Below, one piece after another: positions 1 to 12,700 of a stretch of DNA of 64,000 bases. Every line of letters begins with the position of its first letter. The first letter of the stretch is position 1. The DNA is taken from positions 9,906,501-9,970,500 of the forward strand of contig OW051470.1 in assembly GCA_932521025.1 (NCBI GenBank), in the 5' to 3' direction. Position numbers and translations under genes: made by a program. This DNA is from Oscheius onirici. Its lineage: Eukaryota; Nematoda; Chromadorea; Rhabditida; Rhabditidae. The notes under the pieces are model-generated. The model had not been told where the DNA came from and did no database searches. It worked only from the letters and a program-made list of their open reading frames with translations.

Positions 1-77
1 GCGAAACTGCCGAGGATTTTAGTTGGAGAAAACGTATTTTTTCATCTATGTTCTTCCTAGAAATGCACACAATTTAG

Positions 78-1942
78 GACGCCAAGAAACGGCAGGAGAC
101 CGCGAAGACAAGCTGCTGAAGCTGCGGAAAGAGGTCGTAGCCAAAAAGAAGGCCAAGTTGGTGGAAAAGAAGCTCAAAGAGGACAAATGTTAGTTTTCAG
201 GACATTTTTTTAGTTAAAATCCATTTTCAGCAGCCGCTTATACCTTGTCAATCGCCATTCCGGGCTCTTTCCTAAACAACGGACAAAGTGCAGAGCTGCG
301 AAGCTACATGGCAGGACAGATTGCTCGAGCGGCTACCATCTTCTGCGCCAATGAGATTGTCATCTACGACGAGACTTCCAGAATGACTCAGGAGTGAGTT
401 TTTTGGCTTTGAAGTGTTTACACACAAAAAAGGAAGAGCATAACTGGTTTTTCACCAATTCTAGCCTTTCTAACTAAGTTTATTGATTTCAGCATGTAAA
501 AGAACCTATTAGACGTGAAAATTAACCAGAAATGGGCAATTTTCTTGTAAAAGTTGCCTTCTGGTACTATTTGGCTACTATTGACCAAAATTTAACGTCA
601 TTTTTCTTACCACATTTCGTTCTTTTTTCAGCTCGATAAATGCCTACTGGTCCGGTCACTGGTATGCCGACATTATGCCGGCCGACTCGAATTTCGAATC
701 GTGCTTTCATCTCGCTAAAATTTTGGAATATCTAGAGTGTCCACAGTATCTACGGAAACGACTCTTTCCCTATCACAGAGCCCTAAAATTTGCCGGTATT
801 TCTTTAGCTCAATATTTTGCTCAAAAATTTATAGGTCTTCTAAATCCACTGGACGCCAACCATCACCTAAAAAGTGACGATCTGTCCCATCGATTTCGCG
901 AGGGCGTCATTCTGAACAAGCCGATAAAGAAGGGACGAGGCCCGCTGGTCGATATTGGACTGGACAAGGAGTTTCAGGTCGAGGAAGAAGTCTCCCTGCC
1001 GCCGGATACCAGAGTCACAGTAGAAATTAAAAATCTGGAGGAGGAAAGAGGTGTGAAGTTCATCTTTTTTGCTGTGAAATTGGGGGCAAATGTAGAAAAA
1101 AAATGATTGCCTATCCGCAAAAGTTACTATTTTGCCGAGCCTCGTTGCTTTGGAAAGAATGGCAGGCACCGGGCCAGTCAGATTGAAAATTCCAAAGCTT
1201 TTTGGTAGATATTCGCATTTCTAATGAAAACCTGTTGAAAACGTATCTTTTTTTGCATTTTGCATTCGATAGCCATTACCACTAGAAAGACACGAAATGT
1301 GCAGGCATTTCGACGAAACACGGTCTTAATTGCTAAACTTTGAAAATCACCAGAAGTACAGAAATATGCCCACTTCTTCACACGTCTTCTTTATGAAAAC
1401 CCGCCCTATTTCAGACTCTCGTCGGTTCCGCGGCTCCCTCTCCAGCGCCAAGAAGGTTCGTGAAGCTACTGGCCAATATTGGGGCTATTCCGTTCGTCTG
1501 GCCACGAGTCTTAAGGAGGTTTTGGACAGAAGCCGCTACGATTGCATTGTCGGCACGTCACCGCGTGGATGTCCCGCAGCCGAGGTCGACTTTTGCCTTC
1601 TCAACAAAACGTAGGCCTTTTTTTAACGAAAAACTGCAACATTTTCACAGAAAAAAACGCAAGTTTGCGTCAATTAAGTCAAATTCCTTTTTTAGGAACA
1701 TTCTGATCGTTTTCGGCGGCGTACAGGGCGTTGATGCAGCTCTAGAAAGTGAAGAAGCTCTAGAATATTCAAATGCCGAGGTTTCCCCGCCATTTTTGTT
1801 GAAAAAGAACCAATTTTAGGAAGCCTTCGATCGTTTAATCAACAGCCTTCCTATCAAAGGTACGAGGACGGAACGAGTCGAAGAGAACATTCTGATCACG
1901 CTCAGTGAGATGACAATGCGTCTTCGGCAGCTTTTGAGCTAA
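78..1942 (+). CDS. SPOUT1: SPOUT-domain RNA methyltransferase, C9orf114/SPOUT1 homologue (5' partial)
   Basis: Seven exons join in frame: 78-188, 231-393, 632-795, 835-1050, 1415-1610, 1696-1780 and 1820-1942 (stop TAA), giving about 351 residues; the human protein is about 376. The first visible exon is a Lys/Glu-rich helix that starts in mid-frame after a probable acceptor at 77, so the true start lies upstream or in the first 60 bases. Segments matching my memory of the family are YTLSIAIPGSFLNN, LAKILEYLECPQYLRK, LLNPLDANHH, REGVILN, GQYWGYSVRLA, VGTSPRG and IVFGGVQGVDAA. The last four form the SPOUT trefoil-knot methyltransferase core with its inserted OB-like part. Family members are nucleic-acid methyltransferases linked to RNA modification and, in vertebrates, to spindle/centrosome function; the substrate here is unknown. 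An ATTAAA at 1977 could serve as its poly(A) signal. Confidence 0.9.
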
Positions 1943-1976
1943 TTCTGATGCCATTTTTGTTATCTTCTTGTTGATT

Positions 1977-1982
1977 ATTAAA
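1977..1982 (+). promoter_or_regulatory. Candidate poly(A) signal ATTAAA of the SPOUT1 homologue
   Basis: ATTAAA lies 35 nt after the stop codon. It is a common variant of the metazoan signal; its use is inferred from position only. Confidence 0.4.
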
Positions 1983-2087
1983 TCTCGTTCACATTACACC
2001 ATTTTCTAAATAATCTAACCGTTTCTCGGTGAAATCCCACTAATTTATGGCCATTTCCATAATTGTATGTCAATTTAAGCAAGAAGA

Positions 2088-5000
2088 ATGCTTCGTCTTC
2101 TCACCCGGTGTTCTCTACCTCGGTACCAGCTCTCGGTAAGCCATTTTTCGTCAATTTTTACTACAAAACCAATTTAGAAACCCGTCCTGCTTCTACAGAA
2201 GCCAAGTACCAGTCTCCTCGTCGTCAAACCCTCTTCGACCGTGGCAGAGCGTCTTCCCAAGACTAAACGTAGGTTTTTTTTTGCCATTTTTCATCTCTGG
2301 GCGAAAAAGCGTTTTGTACATATAACCGAGCTTAGGCCAGCAGTTTTAGGGCTGGAAATGAGCTGACCGAAATTAAGACGTCTTCCCAGCCCAAATTCTA
2401 CTTTTTTCCGCACTTCCGATGCTTTTTTTTTCGGCTGATAGGGCAAACTAATGCAAACTAACGCGATATAAGCTGCTTGTTGACAAAACAAGCCGTCTGA
2501 CTCTGTTTACGCACTTCGACGACGTCTAGTGCCCGTCAAAACACCATTTTCGGTGTCTTTTGATAAATGAGGCGTTTTTCTGTCTGGAAAGAAGCTTCTA
2601 GGCTATTTTTCCCATGATTTGAAGTGTGTAGTCACTTTATTGTGGCGGAGTCCTGCCAAATTTGATATCTTTCTCACGAAAGTGACTAATGTAGCTCCGA
2701 CTAGAAAACATACTCGACTGTTTATCGTATTTCCTCGTGCCTAATGATTCACTCTTCAATTTTGTTCTTCTCTTCAACATCGTATTCTCTTGAGCTGGTT
2801 CGTTAGAATGGTCCAAATTCTTTGCTTCCTTTTCGGACGGCCCGCCTCAGACTCGACAAATGTTAGATGGTCTAACATTTGTGACTTCTCAACTTCAACG
2901 CTCCTCAACAACGGGGTGATTCTGAGAAAACCACTTTCTTCTAATTTTACGTCCAGCCTATATCTGTGTCCCCGACTGAACTTTTTTTTGTCAACTCCTT
3001 CCTGGAAAAACAGCCGCTTCTTTTTGAATTTCCTTGTCTCTAGGTTCTATTTCTCCGCAATGGTCGCCATCGGAAGACCGCGCAGGAGCTTGTCTCACAG
3101 GTCCCTCTAAAGATACCTGTCGTTAATTCGGATAGAAACTTTACCTTTGTCTCTAGACACCACCTAATCTTTGACGCCTTCGTTTCCCCCTGCTAGTATA
3201 GGCGGATGGAGCCTCTCTCTTGTTTACGCGCATATACGAACCATATGATTCACTTCTGGTTTCTCTCTCCCGATTCCCACGCCACCCTTATTTTTAGGCC
3301 CCTTCCAAAAACCTGTTTCTTGTCTTTCGTTGATTATACGTTTGTTTATATTTATCCCCATAAGGACACCGCAACAAAAGCCCGTGAAAAAGTACCAAAA
3401 ATCAATCTTTTTCCTGGCGTAATGTTCCAAAAACTGTGATCTTTTCGCGTAATCATGTTTACGGATCGAATATACCGTAATCTGACGATGATCTGTGTCA
3501 TATTTATATGCGCACCAGCTGGTGAGGAAGGAGGGGGCAGCTAAGGTCAACGGCCGGTCACGTGTTGTTGTCCGGTGATGGCCCCATACGCTCTCTTTGA
3601 CGCAGAACTGACCACTCGTAGCGCCTGTCGACCCGTTGATGACACAGTTTTCCTCGCCTAAATATGGTTAAGCGCACAAAAATTAAATTTTAGATGTCTG
3701 AGAAAGAAAAGACACTGAATTGTCGCCATTCTCCAAGTATTTTTAGCCTTAGACAAGTTCCATGATTAGCCGGTTCCTGACTCAAATTCTTGTAGAAAAT
3801 CGCTCAGACCAGCTGGAAGTTTGCAACAGCAGCTGCTTTTACTTGTTTCAGACGGCAAAGCCTACGGATCGTGAGGAAGGCTTGAAAAAAAATAATGCGT
3901 AAAGCACTCGTCTTCACGTTTTTTTTGCCCATAAGATTTTCAGCGTTAAAATCGTCGAAATGATCGAGATTTACATGAAACTTGCCGTGGAAATCAGTGC
4001 AGAAACCCTTCTTGAAAATACAGCTACTTTTCATGATTCCGCCTAAATTTGAACAAATGACTCTATCTTGTGAGCTACAATTTCCAATTTTAGTCCAATT
4101 GTCGATCAGTGCAACTTTTTGAACTCTGTTGATCAGTTAGAAAGAAGGCGACGAAACGCGTTAGACGAACTTATTTACCATCTCTCGCTCTCTGTCTCCC
4201 ACGGTCACACGATCCATGGGGAATACCCGTTTTGTAATCTGACATCACCCTCTGCCAGCACTATATAAATCGTCATTTCGGCCAGTTGGGCCTTTCGCGC
4301 GAGTTGAGAGACGAGAAGGATGAGGAGGACATGTGGACTCTGGGAATCACATGACCACGCTGCCGCCTCGACCAATTTGGCCCACTCGTGAGGCTGCGCC
4401 GTGTTGACTCATTCCTCTCTACTTTCGAAACTACTTTCCTTTTCCAGTAGTCTGTCGGGGAGATCCTCTGGAAATTTGTCATTCGGTCCCTCTTACTCTA
4501 TTCAGACTACTGGAAGAGTAATGGATCCAGAGATCTACTGGATTTCAAAAACTGTCTCGCCTCCCTATTTCAGAGAGTCTGGAATTCTGTCCCTCGTCCC
4601 ATTTCTAGAGAGTCAAGAACTGTCTCTCCCCCCTAGTCTAGAGAGTCTGTAATCCAGAGATCTCTGTCACTCTTCCCATATCCGGAGAGTCTGGAACCCA
4701 GAGATCATCTGAAACAGTCTCTCTTCCTTCCAGATCAGATCTCGACTATTTCTCGAATTACTGTACTTTCTCACACTCTCTATCTCTCTCTCTTTGTAAA
4801 ACTCTTTTCCAGTTGACTGAGAGAGACGGTTTGGAACCAGTCATCCCGGCCTCTCTCTCTCTCTCTCTCGTCGTCCATTCGACAAACAGCGGCCCCTGTT
4901 GGCTTCTTTCAGAGAGAGACTGAACCAGGATCAGGAAGTGTTCAGACGCCTCGACTTCACCACCCTCTCTTGGGATTCGAGATAATGACCTCCCAATTTT

Positions 5001-8000
5001 CGCACACACTCTTTGTGATAAAGATCTCTTTTGTCCAGAGACCACAGTAACCAGTAGCCTACTAACTATAATTCTCTAATTTTGAACAGGAACAGAGAGT
5101 CTGGATAACCTACTGGAAACTGGATCAGGGCAGCTCGTCACTTCTCATTCTAGATTAATGTAAAGTGATGGGACGAGCGTCTCTCTCGGTTCAGTACTTC
5201 TTCCAGTTGGAACAGAGGAGTTCTAGATCAAGTTCAGACTCTGGATAAACTACAGTAGTTAGTTAGTCAGTCTACTCTTTCTATAAGATTTGAGACGGAG
5301 AGTAAACTCCAGTAGTTCAATGGTGTCTAGCTCAAAGGGTCCAGAGAGTCAGGAGTTTGACTGAGCTCTTTCATTAGATCAAGTAGTCTGAGAGTCAGTT
5401 TATCCAGAAACTTTGGAAAGTTCTTTGGAGAGACTTTTCAAGTAGAGCCAATGGCTTCTAGTTCTAAGTCAATACAAGCTACAGTAGTTCCTAAAGAAGT
5501 CAACTTTCTTCCAGTAGATCCAGTAGTCTGTGAGTCAGCCTGTCCAGAGGGCTCAGTCCTACCTACTTAACCAATCGGTCCAGAGAGTCGACTCTCTTAC
5601 AGTTGATCCAGTAGACTGGTAGTCACCTCCTCCAGAAAAAATACTCTAATTTTTGAATTAAAATTATCTCTTCCAACAGAAACAGTAGTCGACTCTTTGC
5701 AGTCCTTTTCAAAGACTCACGGCTCCGAACATTCTTTCCCTGTCTCTTTGTGTACCAGCTCTCTCATTCTTTTGACCTTCGGCCTCCCAGAACATTCTTT
5801 GCTTTCTTCTTCGAGGGAAACTCCCCCTTACTCACGTGAACTAGACTGAATCGGAACTGTCTCTCTCTCAGAAAAACAAAGATAAGATGCCCAGGTGTTT
5901 CGTGCAAAAGTTATCAGCGCGACTGATTAGGTAGGTTGGGGGGTACAAAAGGCGGCGACTACGGTTTATCAAGTCCCGACTCTCACTCTCTCGTCCTGTC
6001 TATTTGGCCTTTTTTGTCTATAATGGGGTGATGTTCCGATGGCATTCCCCGTTAAAGATCACCAGAGATGCCATAATGCTGATTCTTGGCAATTGTTTTA
6101 TTACGTCAGCATCTCTCTCTGACACAGAATCTCGTCCTGTTATTCCATGTTTTGATGAGTCAAACTGCGAAATCTCGTCCTGTTCCGACTCTCGACTCTC
6201 TCCCTCTCTGATTCGCCTTACTGAGAGAGCCAAAACTTTCTGACTATCTCTGAACCAGTTAGAGACAGTACCAGACTCTTTCATTCTGAAACAGTAGGAG
6301 ACAATACGAGATACCCAGACTCTCTATCCCTCTGAACCGATAAAAAATTACCAGTTACCTCTCCCAGACTCTGACTCTTCGGCTCAGTACCACCCAGTCT
6401 TTGACTCTCTCCTTGACTCTCTGTTCTCACGAATCACTTGCTCGGTGTCTCTCTCTTCCTGACTCTCCTCCAATCCTCTAAACTCTCCCTCCAATTTCCA
6501 TAAATCTCTCTGTTTGGCGCCATCTTTGCCTCTCTCTCATCTTCCAATCAGTCCACTCTTTTTAGCGTCGTTCCCCCTTCGACTCTCATCCCCCTTTGTT
6601 CATTCTTCCTCTCCAAAAAAGCCGTCAAACTGTCGCTGCTAGTGGATTCTCTGTACGTCACGGTGGAAATGATGTACAATCCGTTCCTCGTACTTTTTAC
6701 ACTATGTAAGTAGCCTCTCCTAAGCTCGGTTAAACAAACTTTGCACAGGGGCTATTTTTGGAATTCTCTTTGCAGAAAGAGAGACGGTTTTTGAACCAAT
6801 AACGCTCTTATTTTTCAGGGGGATGGATCAAATGGTTGTCGTTGAGCACAATCTTCCTCGGTGGTGTCAGCTACCTCGGCTATCTTTTCACGCCGGATTG
6901 GAGAGAAATCGTCGATAGTCGGCACTACTATTCTGACTGGAAGGTGAGCCTTTTTTCGTGTTTCTTTTGGACCTATAATGGTTACTGTAAAATACTTAAC
7001 TTTTAAGCAGAAATTGTCGTTCGATGCGGAAATCTGGTCGCTTTGGAGTGAAAGAGAGCGTTTTTTTTTCGATGGTAATGAGAGCCTTTTTTGCAGGAAA
7101 AGTCCAAAACACAAACAGAAAAATGTCCCATATATGGGGTGAGTTTCTCCTTTCAAATGCCGTCCAGGACAGAACCAAAGGCTACGATAAGATGATGTCC
7201 TGGAAAAGAGCAAACGGACTTTGAGATAAGAGAGATTTCCAGAAAGAGTTTCATCAGTAAACTGCCTCTTTTTAAGTTATATAAAAACATTAAGCGGATA
7301 AGATCATTTCTCGTCCGACGATCATCATCCTGTTAAATAATGTGGCGTGATACAATGTCTAAAAATGAAGCTATTTTTGAAGCGATCATTGGCGGACACT
7401 TTCTATTTTTTACATCAGTAATATCTACAAAAACACGCATTTTTTTAGATCCGTACCTATCTCTCACTGCCCTTCAATCTTGCCAGCCGAATCGTCGGCA
7501 GTTTCGCCAATCGGGAGATTCCCGTCTGGCTTCGGGAACCACTGCTGGGACTCTTTGCCCGAGCCTATGACTGCCGAATGGATGAGGCCATTGAGCCCGA
7601 TTTGAAGAGCTATCCGTCCTTTGCGGCATTCTTCAATCGCAAGCTGAAAAAGGAAGCCCGGCCGATCAGTGCCAGTTCATTGGTTAGTGATCTTTGGAAG
7701 CGAGGGGAGATGGGGAGAAAGACTGGATATAGACAGTAAAAGTACGTGAGAGAGACAGTAACTGGGACAGAAAGAAAAATGCGACAGTAAGGGCAAGAGA
7801 GAAAGTAACTGGAACTGGGACAGAAAATGAAAGTGGGAGAAAGACAGTAAGAATAACATGAAATCGGACAGTACCAGTGACAGTAAGAGTTAAAGTAACT
7901 GGAACTGAGTGTTACAGTAACAGTAAGTGTGGCAGGGGCTGTGGCAGAGTGAGAGACGATGACTGGATCAGTAATAAGAGAGGCACTTACAGGTAGACTT

Positions 8001-9391
8001 ACAGTATCTAAAACTGACAGTAGGGACAGGAACAGTCACTAGATCAATAGGACAGTATCAGTGATAGGATGAGATTCTGAGAAAGTAACTGGTACAGAGA
8101 CAGTAAGGAAGATGGGGCGGTAGTTCAGAAGGGACGTAAGAATCATACATTGACAGTACGAATAAGAGGGACAGGTTTAGAAACAGACTGATATAGTACA
8201 AAGAAAGAGTTAAATTAGTAATAAAACCAACAATTTCCAGGTTTCTCCAGCCGACGGAATCGTCCTCCATTTCGGAAAAGTCGAAGAGGGAAAAATCGAG
8301 TACGTAAAGGGACACGACTACGATATCAGCAGTTTTCTAGGAGACGTTGAAATGCAATGCAAGGTTCGTTTTTCTTCTCCTTTTCTCATTTTTCACCCTA
8401 ATCTTTCTATTTTCCTTTCGAGACCCATTTACTGCGCAAAAGTTGCATATCTACTTCGTCAAGATACGCAGCCAAATGGGTCTCGAAACGAATATAGAAA
8501 GATTACGGTATCTTCCTCACCGAAATTAACACTCTTGGAAAAATAGAAAAATTTCAGGACGAGATGGACCTGTACCAGATCGTAATCTATCTAGCACCCG
8601 GAAATTACCATGCCTTCCATTCGCCGGCTCGCTGGATCGCCAACCAGTGCCGTCACTATCCGGGACTGCTGCTCTCGGTCCGACCGACGCTGCTGAGCCA
8701 CGTGCCGCATCTTTTCTGCCTAAACGAGCGCGTCGTGATGAACGGCTCATGGAAGCATGGCTTCTTCTCAATGGCCGCTGTAGCAGCCACAAATGTCGGC
8801 GATATCATCATCGATGCGGTAGGTTTCAGCTCTATTCTTTAGTCTTTTTGAGCGTGGAATTTATTAAGTCTGTTTTAAAAAACGTCATTTTACCCAAAAA
8901 TCCCCTCCCTGCAGGACCTTTCCTACGTAATTGGGCAGCCTAACAGCCAGTATACCAGCTAAAATTCGAAAATTTCGTTGTTCGGCGGCCCAAACACGTA
9001 CACAAGGGTACAGCGGGGAAGTGAATTGCGGGTTAATGTAGCGTTTTTCTGTTGAACTGGGAAGTCTAGAAAACCCGCCAAAAAGATACAGTATCCAGTC
9101 TAATTAACCCTTCTTCAGGAGCCCTCTCTTCGAACAAACATCATTCAACGACGCCGCGTCACCAAGAAGCTCGTTCCCTATACAGAGCTGCCAGTTCACG
9201 CTCCCTACATTTCCGGCGACCGCGTCGGCGAATTCCGTCTCGGATCGACCATCGTTTTGGTCAGTTTCCTGCCATTTTGAAGAAAAAGACTCTTATTTTA
9301 GGTCTTCCAAGCCCCGCCGACGATTAAATTTGCCATCAAGGCCGGCGATCCGCTCCGTTACGGTCAGAGCCTCGTCGTGGACGGCGTTTGA
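2088..9391 (+). CDS. PISD: Phosphatidylserine decarboxylase proenzyme, mitochondrial
   Basis: It decarboxylates phosphatidylserine to phosphatidylethanolamine at the inner mitochondrial membrane. Exons join in frame: 2088-2135, 2178-2268, 6622-6705, 6819-6943, 7449-7682, 8241-8363, 8558-8818, 9119-9259 and 9302-9391, total 398 residues, close to the animal enzyme. Residues 1-45 are rich in Arg/Lys/Ser/Leu with almost no acidic residue, a typical mitochondrial presequence. Residues about 65-100 form the membrane anchor. Catalytic landmarks are visible: SPADG (Asp about 199), YHAFHSP (His about 256) and the self-cleavage site LGST (Ser about 365), whose Ser becomes the pyruvoyl group of a 34-residue alpha chain. 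The core from 6819 on is certain. The two presequence exons are separated from it by a 4.35-kb intron; they are assigned because phase and total length fit. The acceptor at 6621 (AAAAAAG) is weak, so a start at the ATG at 6669 is an alternative. Confidence 0.88.
2269..6621 (+). other. Long early intron of PISD, low complexity
   Basis: About 4.35 kb without a supported gene. From about 4400 to 6500 it is dominated by degenerate CT/AG-rich repeats around AGAGAGTCTGG and CTCTCTGACTC. The region 2700-4100 is unremarkable AT-rich sequence. Small open frames here show no splice-consistent or conserved coding signal. Confidence 0.6.
8399..8506. repeat. Inverted repeat in a PISD intron
   Basis: The left arm (about 8399-8430) reads AATCTTTCTATTTTCC followed by TTTCGAGACCCATTT. 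The right arm (about 8473-8506) is its near complement, with AAATGGGTCTCGAAACG. The spacer is about 45 nt. The TTCGAGACCYA core recurs in the larger inverted repeat at 37735-37956. Confidence 0.65.
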
Positions 9392-9701
9392 ATTTCCGGC
9401 CGAATCTGTTCCCGCCCACGGGTCCTCAATGGGTAAAAAATAGCCTGTTGTGTACATTTAAAACTCATGCCATTTTGATGCCCCAAAGTTAGCTTCTAGT
9501 TTAGAAATTTTGGATTAAAATTGTATACGTTGCCTGCGGGTGTTAATTTCAATTATGACGACTATTTCTGTGTACAAAAAATCAGGTCCACATTTCCCCC
9601 TCCTCTCTCGATCTTTTTTCTCTCTCTGATCCGATTTTATGTGCTTATTGTGCATTAGGTGCTCTCTTTTTGAGGACCGAAAAAGTAATAAAATTACATA
9701 G
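9392..9701. other. Intergenic gap between convergent PISD and beta-sarcoglycan genes
   Basis: AT-rich spacer of 310 nt with no gene. A plus-strand AATAAA at 9687-9692, just 10 nt from the opposing stop codon, may end the PISD transcript, in which case the two 3' UTRs overlap. Confidence 0.5.
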
Positions 9702-12700
9702 CTATGAACACAAGTCTTGGCCGGCATTGCAGGGCTTGTTGCCGGGGGTAAGGTAGAGGCGTGGCTTGTCGCCGTTGCAGACCTAAAAATGGGGATTTTG
9801 ACTGGAAGGGCTAGTAGTGAGATTATTTTAATGAGAATACACATTTTAGGTCAATTTGGCATCAAAAGTATTGTCGTCCTGTCTTTTTCATGAAGAGAAA
9901 AGAGGTAAAAACTCACGCAGACTCTAAAAGCATCAATCGAAGCCGAAAGAGCCGGAGAAGGAGACAGTGCCAGGCCCTTGGCCTGGCTCCCGACCCTTAC
10001 TTTTCCTCCCAGTCGAATTGATCCGTCTCTCTGAACATTTGAAGCTCTTTTCCTACAAAATTTACTCACAGAAGTGTTAAAAGTGATCATTGTGGCTCCG
10101 GTAGTTAGAACATTCCTCGCCTCCAGCCGGATACCTTCATTTCCGCGCAACGACACGCTGTCAACTTCGATTCGTAGATTTTCATCAACTGGACTTCGAA
10201 TCTGCAGATTTTCTGACCTTGAGACGAAAAAAGATCGCCTGATGGCCAGAAATGGGACCGGAAGTCTCTATTCGCGGAGACGACGATAAGACTACAAAAA
10301 GTGTACCTTATTCGTGATAATCTTCTGCGTGGAGAGCTTCTTGATCTTGCGGTCGATGGTGATCATCGGATGACGGGCGCTGAAGATTGGACGACGGGAT
10401 TCCGTCGAAATTATCTATAAAAACGAAGCTATATTGACTGTCATTTTTTCTAAAACCGTGTAACATTGTTTCTTGCATGCTTTTCCCTATTTGTGAAGGC
10501 AAAAATTAAAAAATTGAAGCAGAAAACACTCGTTTTCCCCGAAAGAATCGAGAAAATAGCAAATTTTCAAGTGTTCGAATTCCCGCGTTGTTGGTAGTTT
10601 GAATTTACGCGGGAGTTCAATAGCCGCGAATTTGAACAGGGTAAAATTCATTTCTTTTTTTACTTTCCTTCAGTTTCTGTTCATTTTACGTGTTTTATGC
10701 TGAAAATTAGCTCACAAAAAGAGTGAAAGCTTAGAAGAGTCAGCAGCTAGAACGTGAAGCCAAATTCCTGTGATTTAAGCCTATTTTTGGTGAGGTATTT
10801 TCTAAAAAGATGATTTTCAGTCTTACGGCTATTTCCGTCCTATTTGTTCATCTTTTTGCTAATTTCTGTCCCATTTTGCTCAAAGGCACAGAGTTAGTTT
10901 AGAAAACATAAAAAATATAGCAAAATCCGAAAAAATATGCAATTCTTGCCTGAAAGTTGTCGACCATCTTCAACTGGCAGGATCCTGGCTGTAGGATCAG
11001 CTGAGCCCCATTTTCTTCTCCAGAAAGCAAAATTCGTGATCCGTAGGCGTTCAAATCCTTGTCCGGATAGCCATGAACGTGTCCGTTCGTCACAACAGTC
11101 CCAAGATCCGTGCTTCCCGTAAAATGGACCATCTGGACGGATTTTTATGGGGTTTTACTCCGCTTACCCTCTCCTCTTCGCCATTTTTAATGTTTTTAGC
11201 CGAGTGGAAGCGAACGTGGCGCATTCCCTGCTGTCCTATTTGAAGCTTGAAGATTATCAGCAAGTTGAACGTGAAAAAAGTTACAATTTTACAGAACAAC
11301 TTACAATTAGAAGGAGAACGCTGAGCAAGAAGAGACCGATGACGAAAATAAAGAAAATGACGAGTCGACGCTGTCTCAAGCCAGTCTAAACGGTTTGTAG
11401 TGCATTTTCAGCAAAATTTCCCATTTTCCATCTTTTTATACTGATTTTATGGGTTTCTCAGAAAAATTTTCTAAGAAAAGTCACACCGCAACTTTTCTTA
11501 GAAAAAAATTTCTAAGAAAAGTTGCGGTCGAATTTGCTGACCGTTACTTTTTTATATATTTTTTTTTCGTAAAGTAGTCGCCGTGTGATTACAAACCGGG
11601 TACCATAAAAATATTTTGGAAAAAATCGAACAATAACTCTTACAAAAGTCAAATCCTCGTCTTTTCTCATAGGATCACTCTTTTATCGTCTGTTCCAGAA
11701 AACCTGATTGTAACATCGAAGAAAACTCAACAAGCTCGACCCACATTCAAAAATGAGCTAGTGAACAATGTTTAGCGTTCAATGTAACTGCACGTTATTT
11801 TTAGAGGCGTGAGATTGTTTGGGTGGAGGCAAGGATTAGTATCTTTAACTGTTCTAGTTGTTAGTGACAGAAGTGCAGTTACGGAAAACACACCGAATCT
11901 GGAAACAAGGGGAAATAGTTGGGATCCGACAAAACGAGCAGAATGAAAATATGAAGAAAAAGAACTGGACTCTCTACCAAACCAAAGGTGTTCTCCAACT
12001 TTTCTCTCTAACTCGACGTACTCTTTTCTATTTTTATACAGTTTCTGGAACAGACGATAAAAGAGTGATCTTATGAGAAAAGACGAGGATTTGACTTTTG
12101 TAAGAGTTATTGTTCACTTTTTGTCAGGTTGCGCAGTTCAGACAAGTTATTGTTCTTTTTTTGTTCGGTCAGTAAAACGGCAAAGGCAAATTCCTTCTTC
12201 TTCTTCAAAGAATCCACTTTTTCACAGATCCAGATTGTTCTCTTTTTGTCAAAATTCATAGAATTTATGAATAGTGATTCCCCCATACACTAGCAAGAAG
12301 TGTGAACCAAATTTTTCGGCACAGTCCGGTTCCTTTTTGCGCCCACACCAGATCGAGACCAGACCGGTCAGAATTTTACCGCGCCGATGTCGAGCTGCTC
12401 CAAAAAAGAATCGAGACTGGATTGGTTAGAGATCATGGCTTTTAAAAATCCTTTACAATCGAGTTTCTGGTATTTGATTCTTTGTTACGATGTTTCCAAC
12501 CACCTTTCGAGACCTACGTCATCAGAATCGGGGAAAGTATATACCCAGAACTTCAGCAAACCTAAGTATATACCTTGAGCCGTTTTACAGGACAAGGATA
12601 TAAGAAGAAAACTACCATACTCCCTTGTTCCTAAAAGTATTGGGCTTTGCCTTATGAACAAGACTTCACTAAACTCAGAACAACAAAATTGCGCCTTCGC

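Noticed and set aside
867-1169. 100-codon minus frame over the SPOUT1 homologue
   Set aside because: Antisense shadow; the plus-strand exon is clearly conserved.
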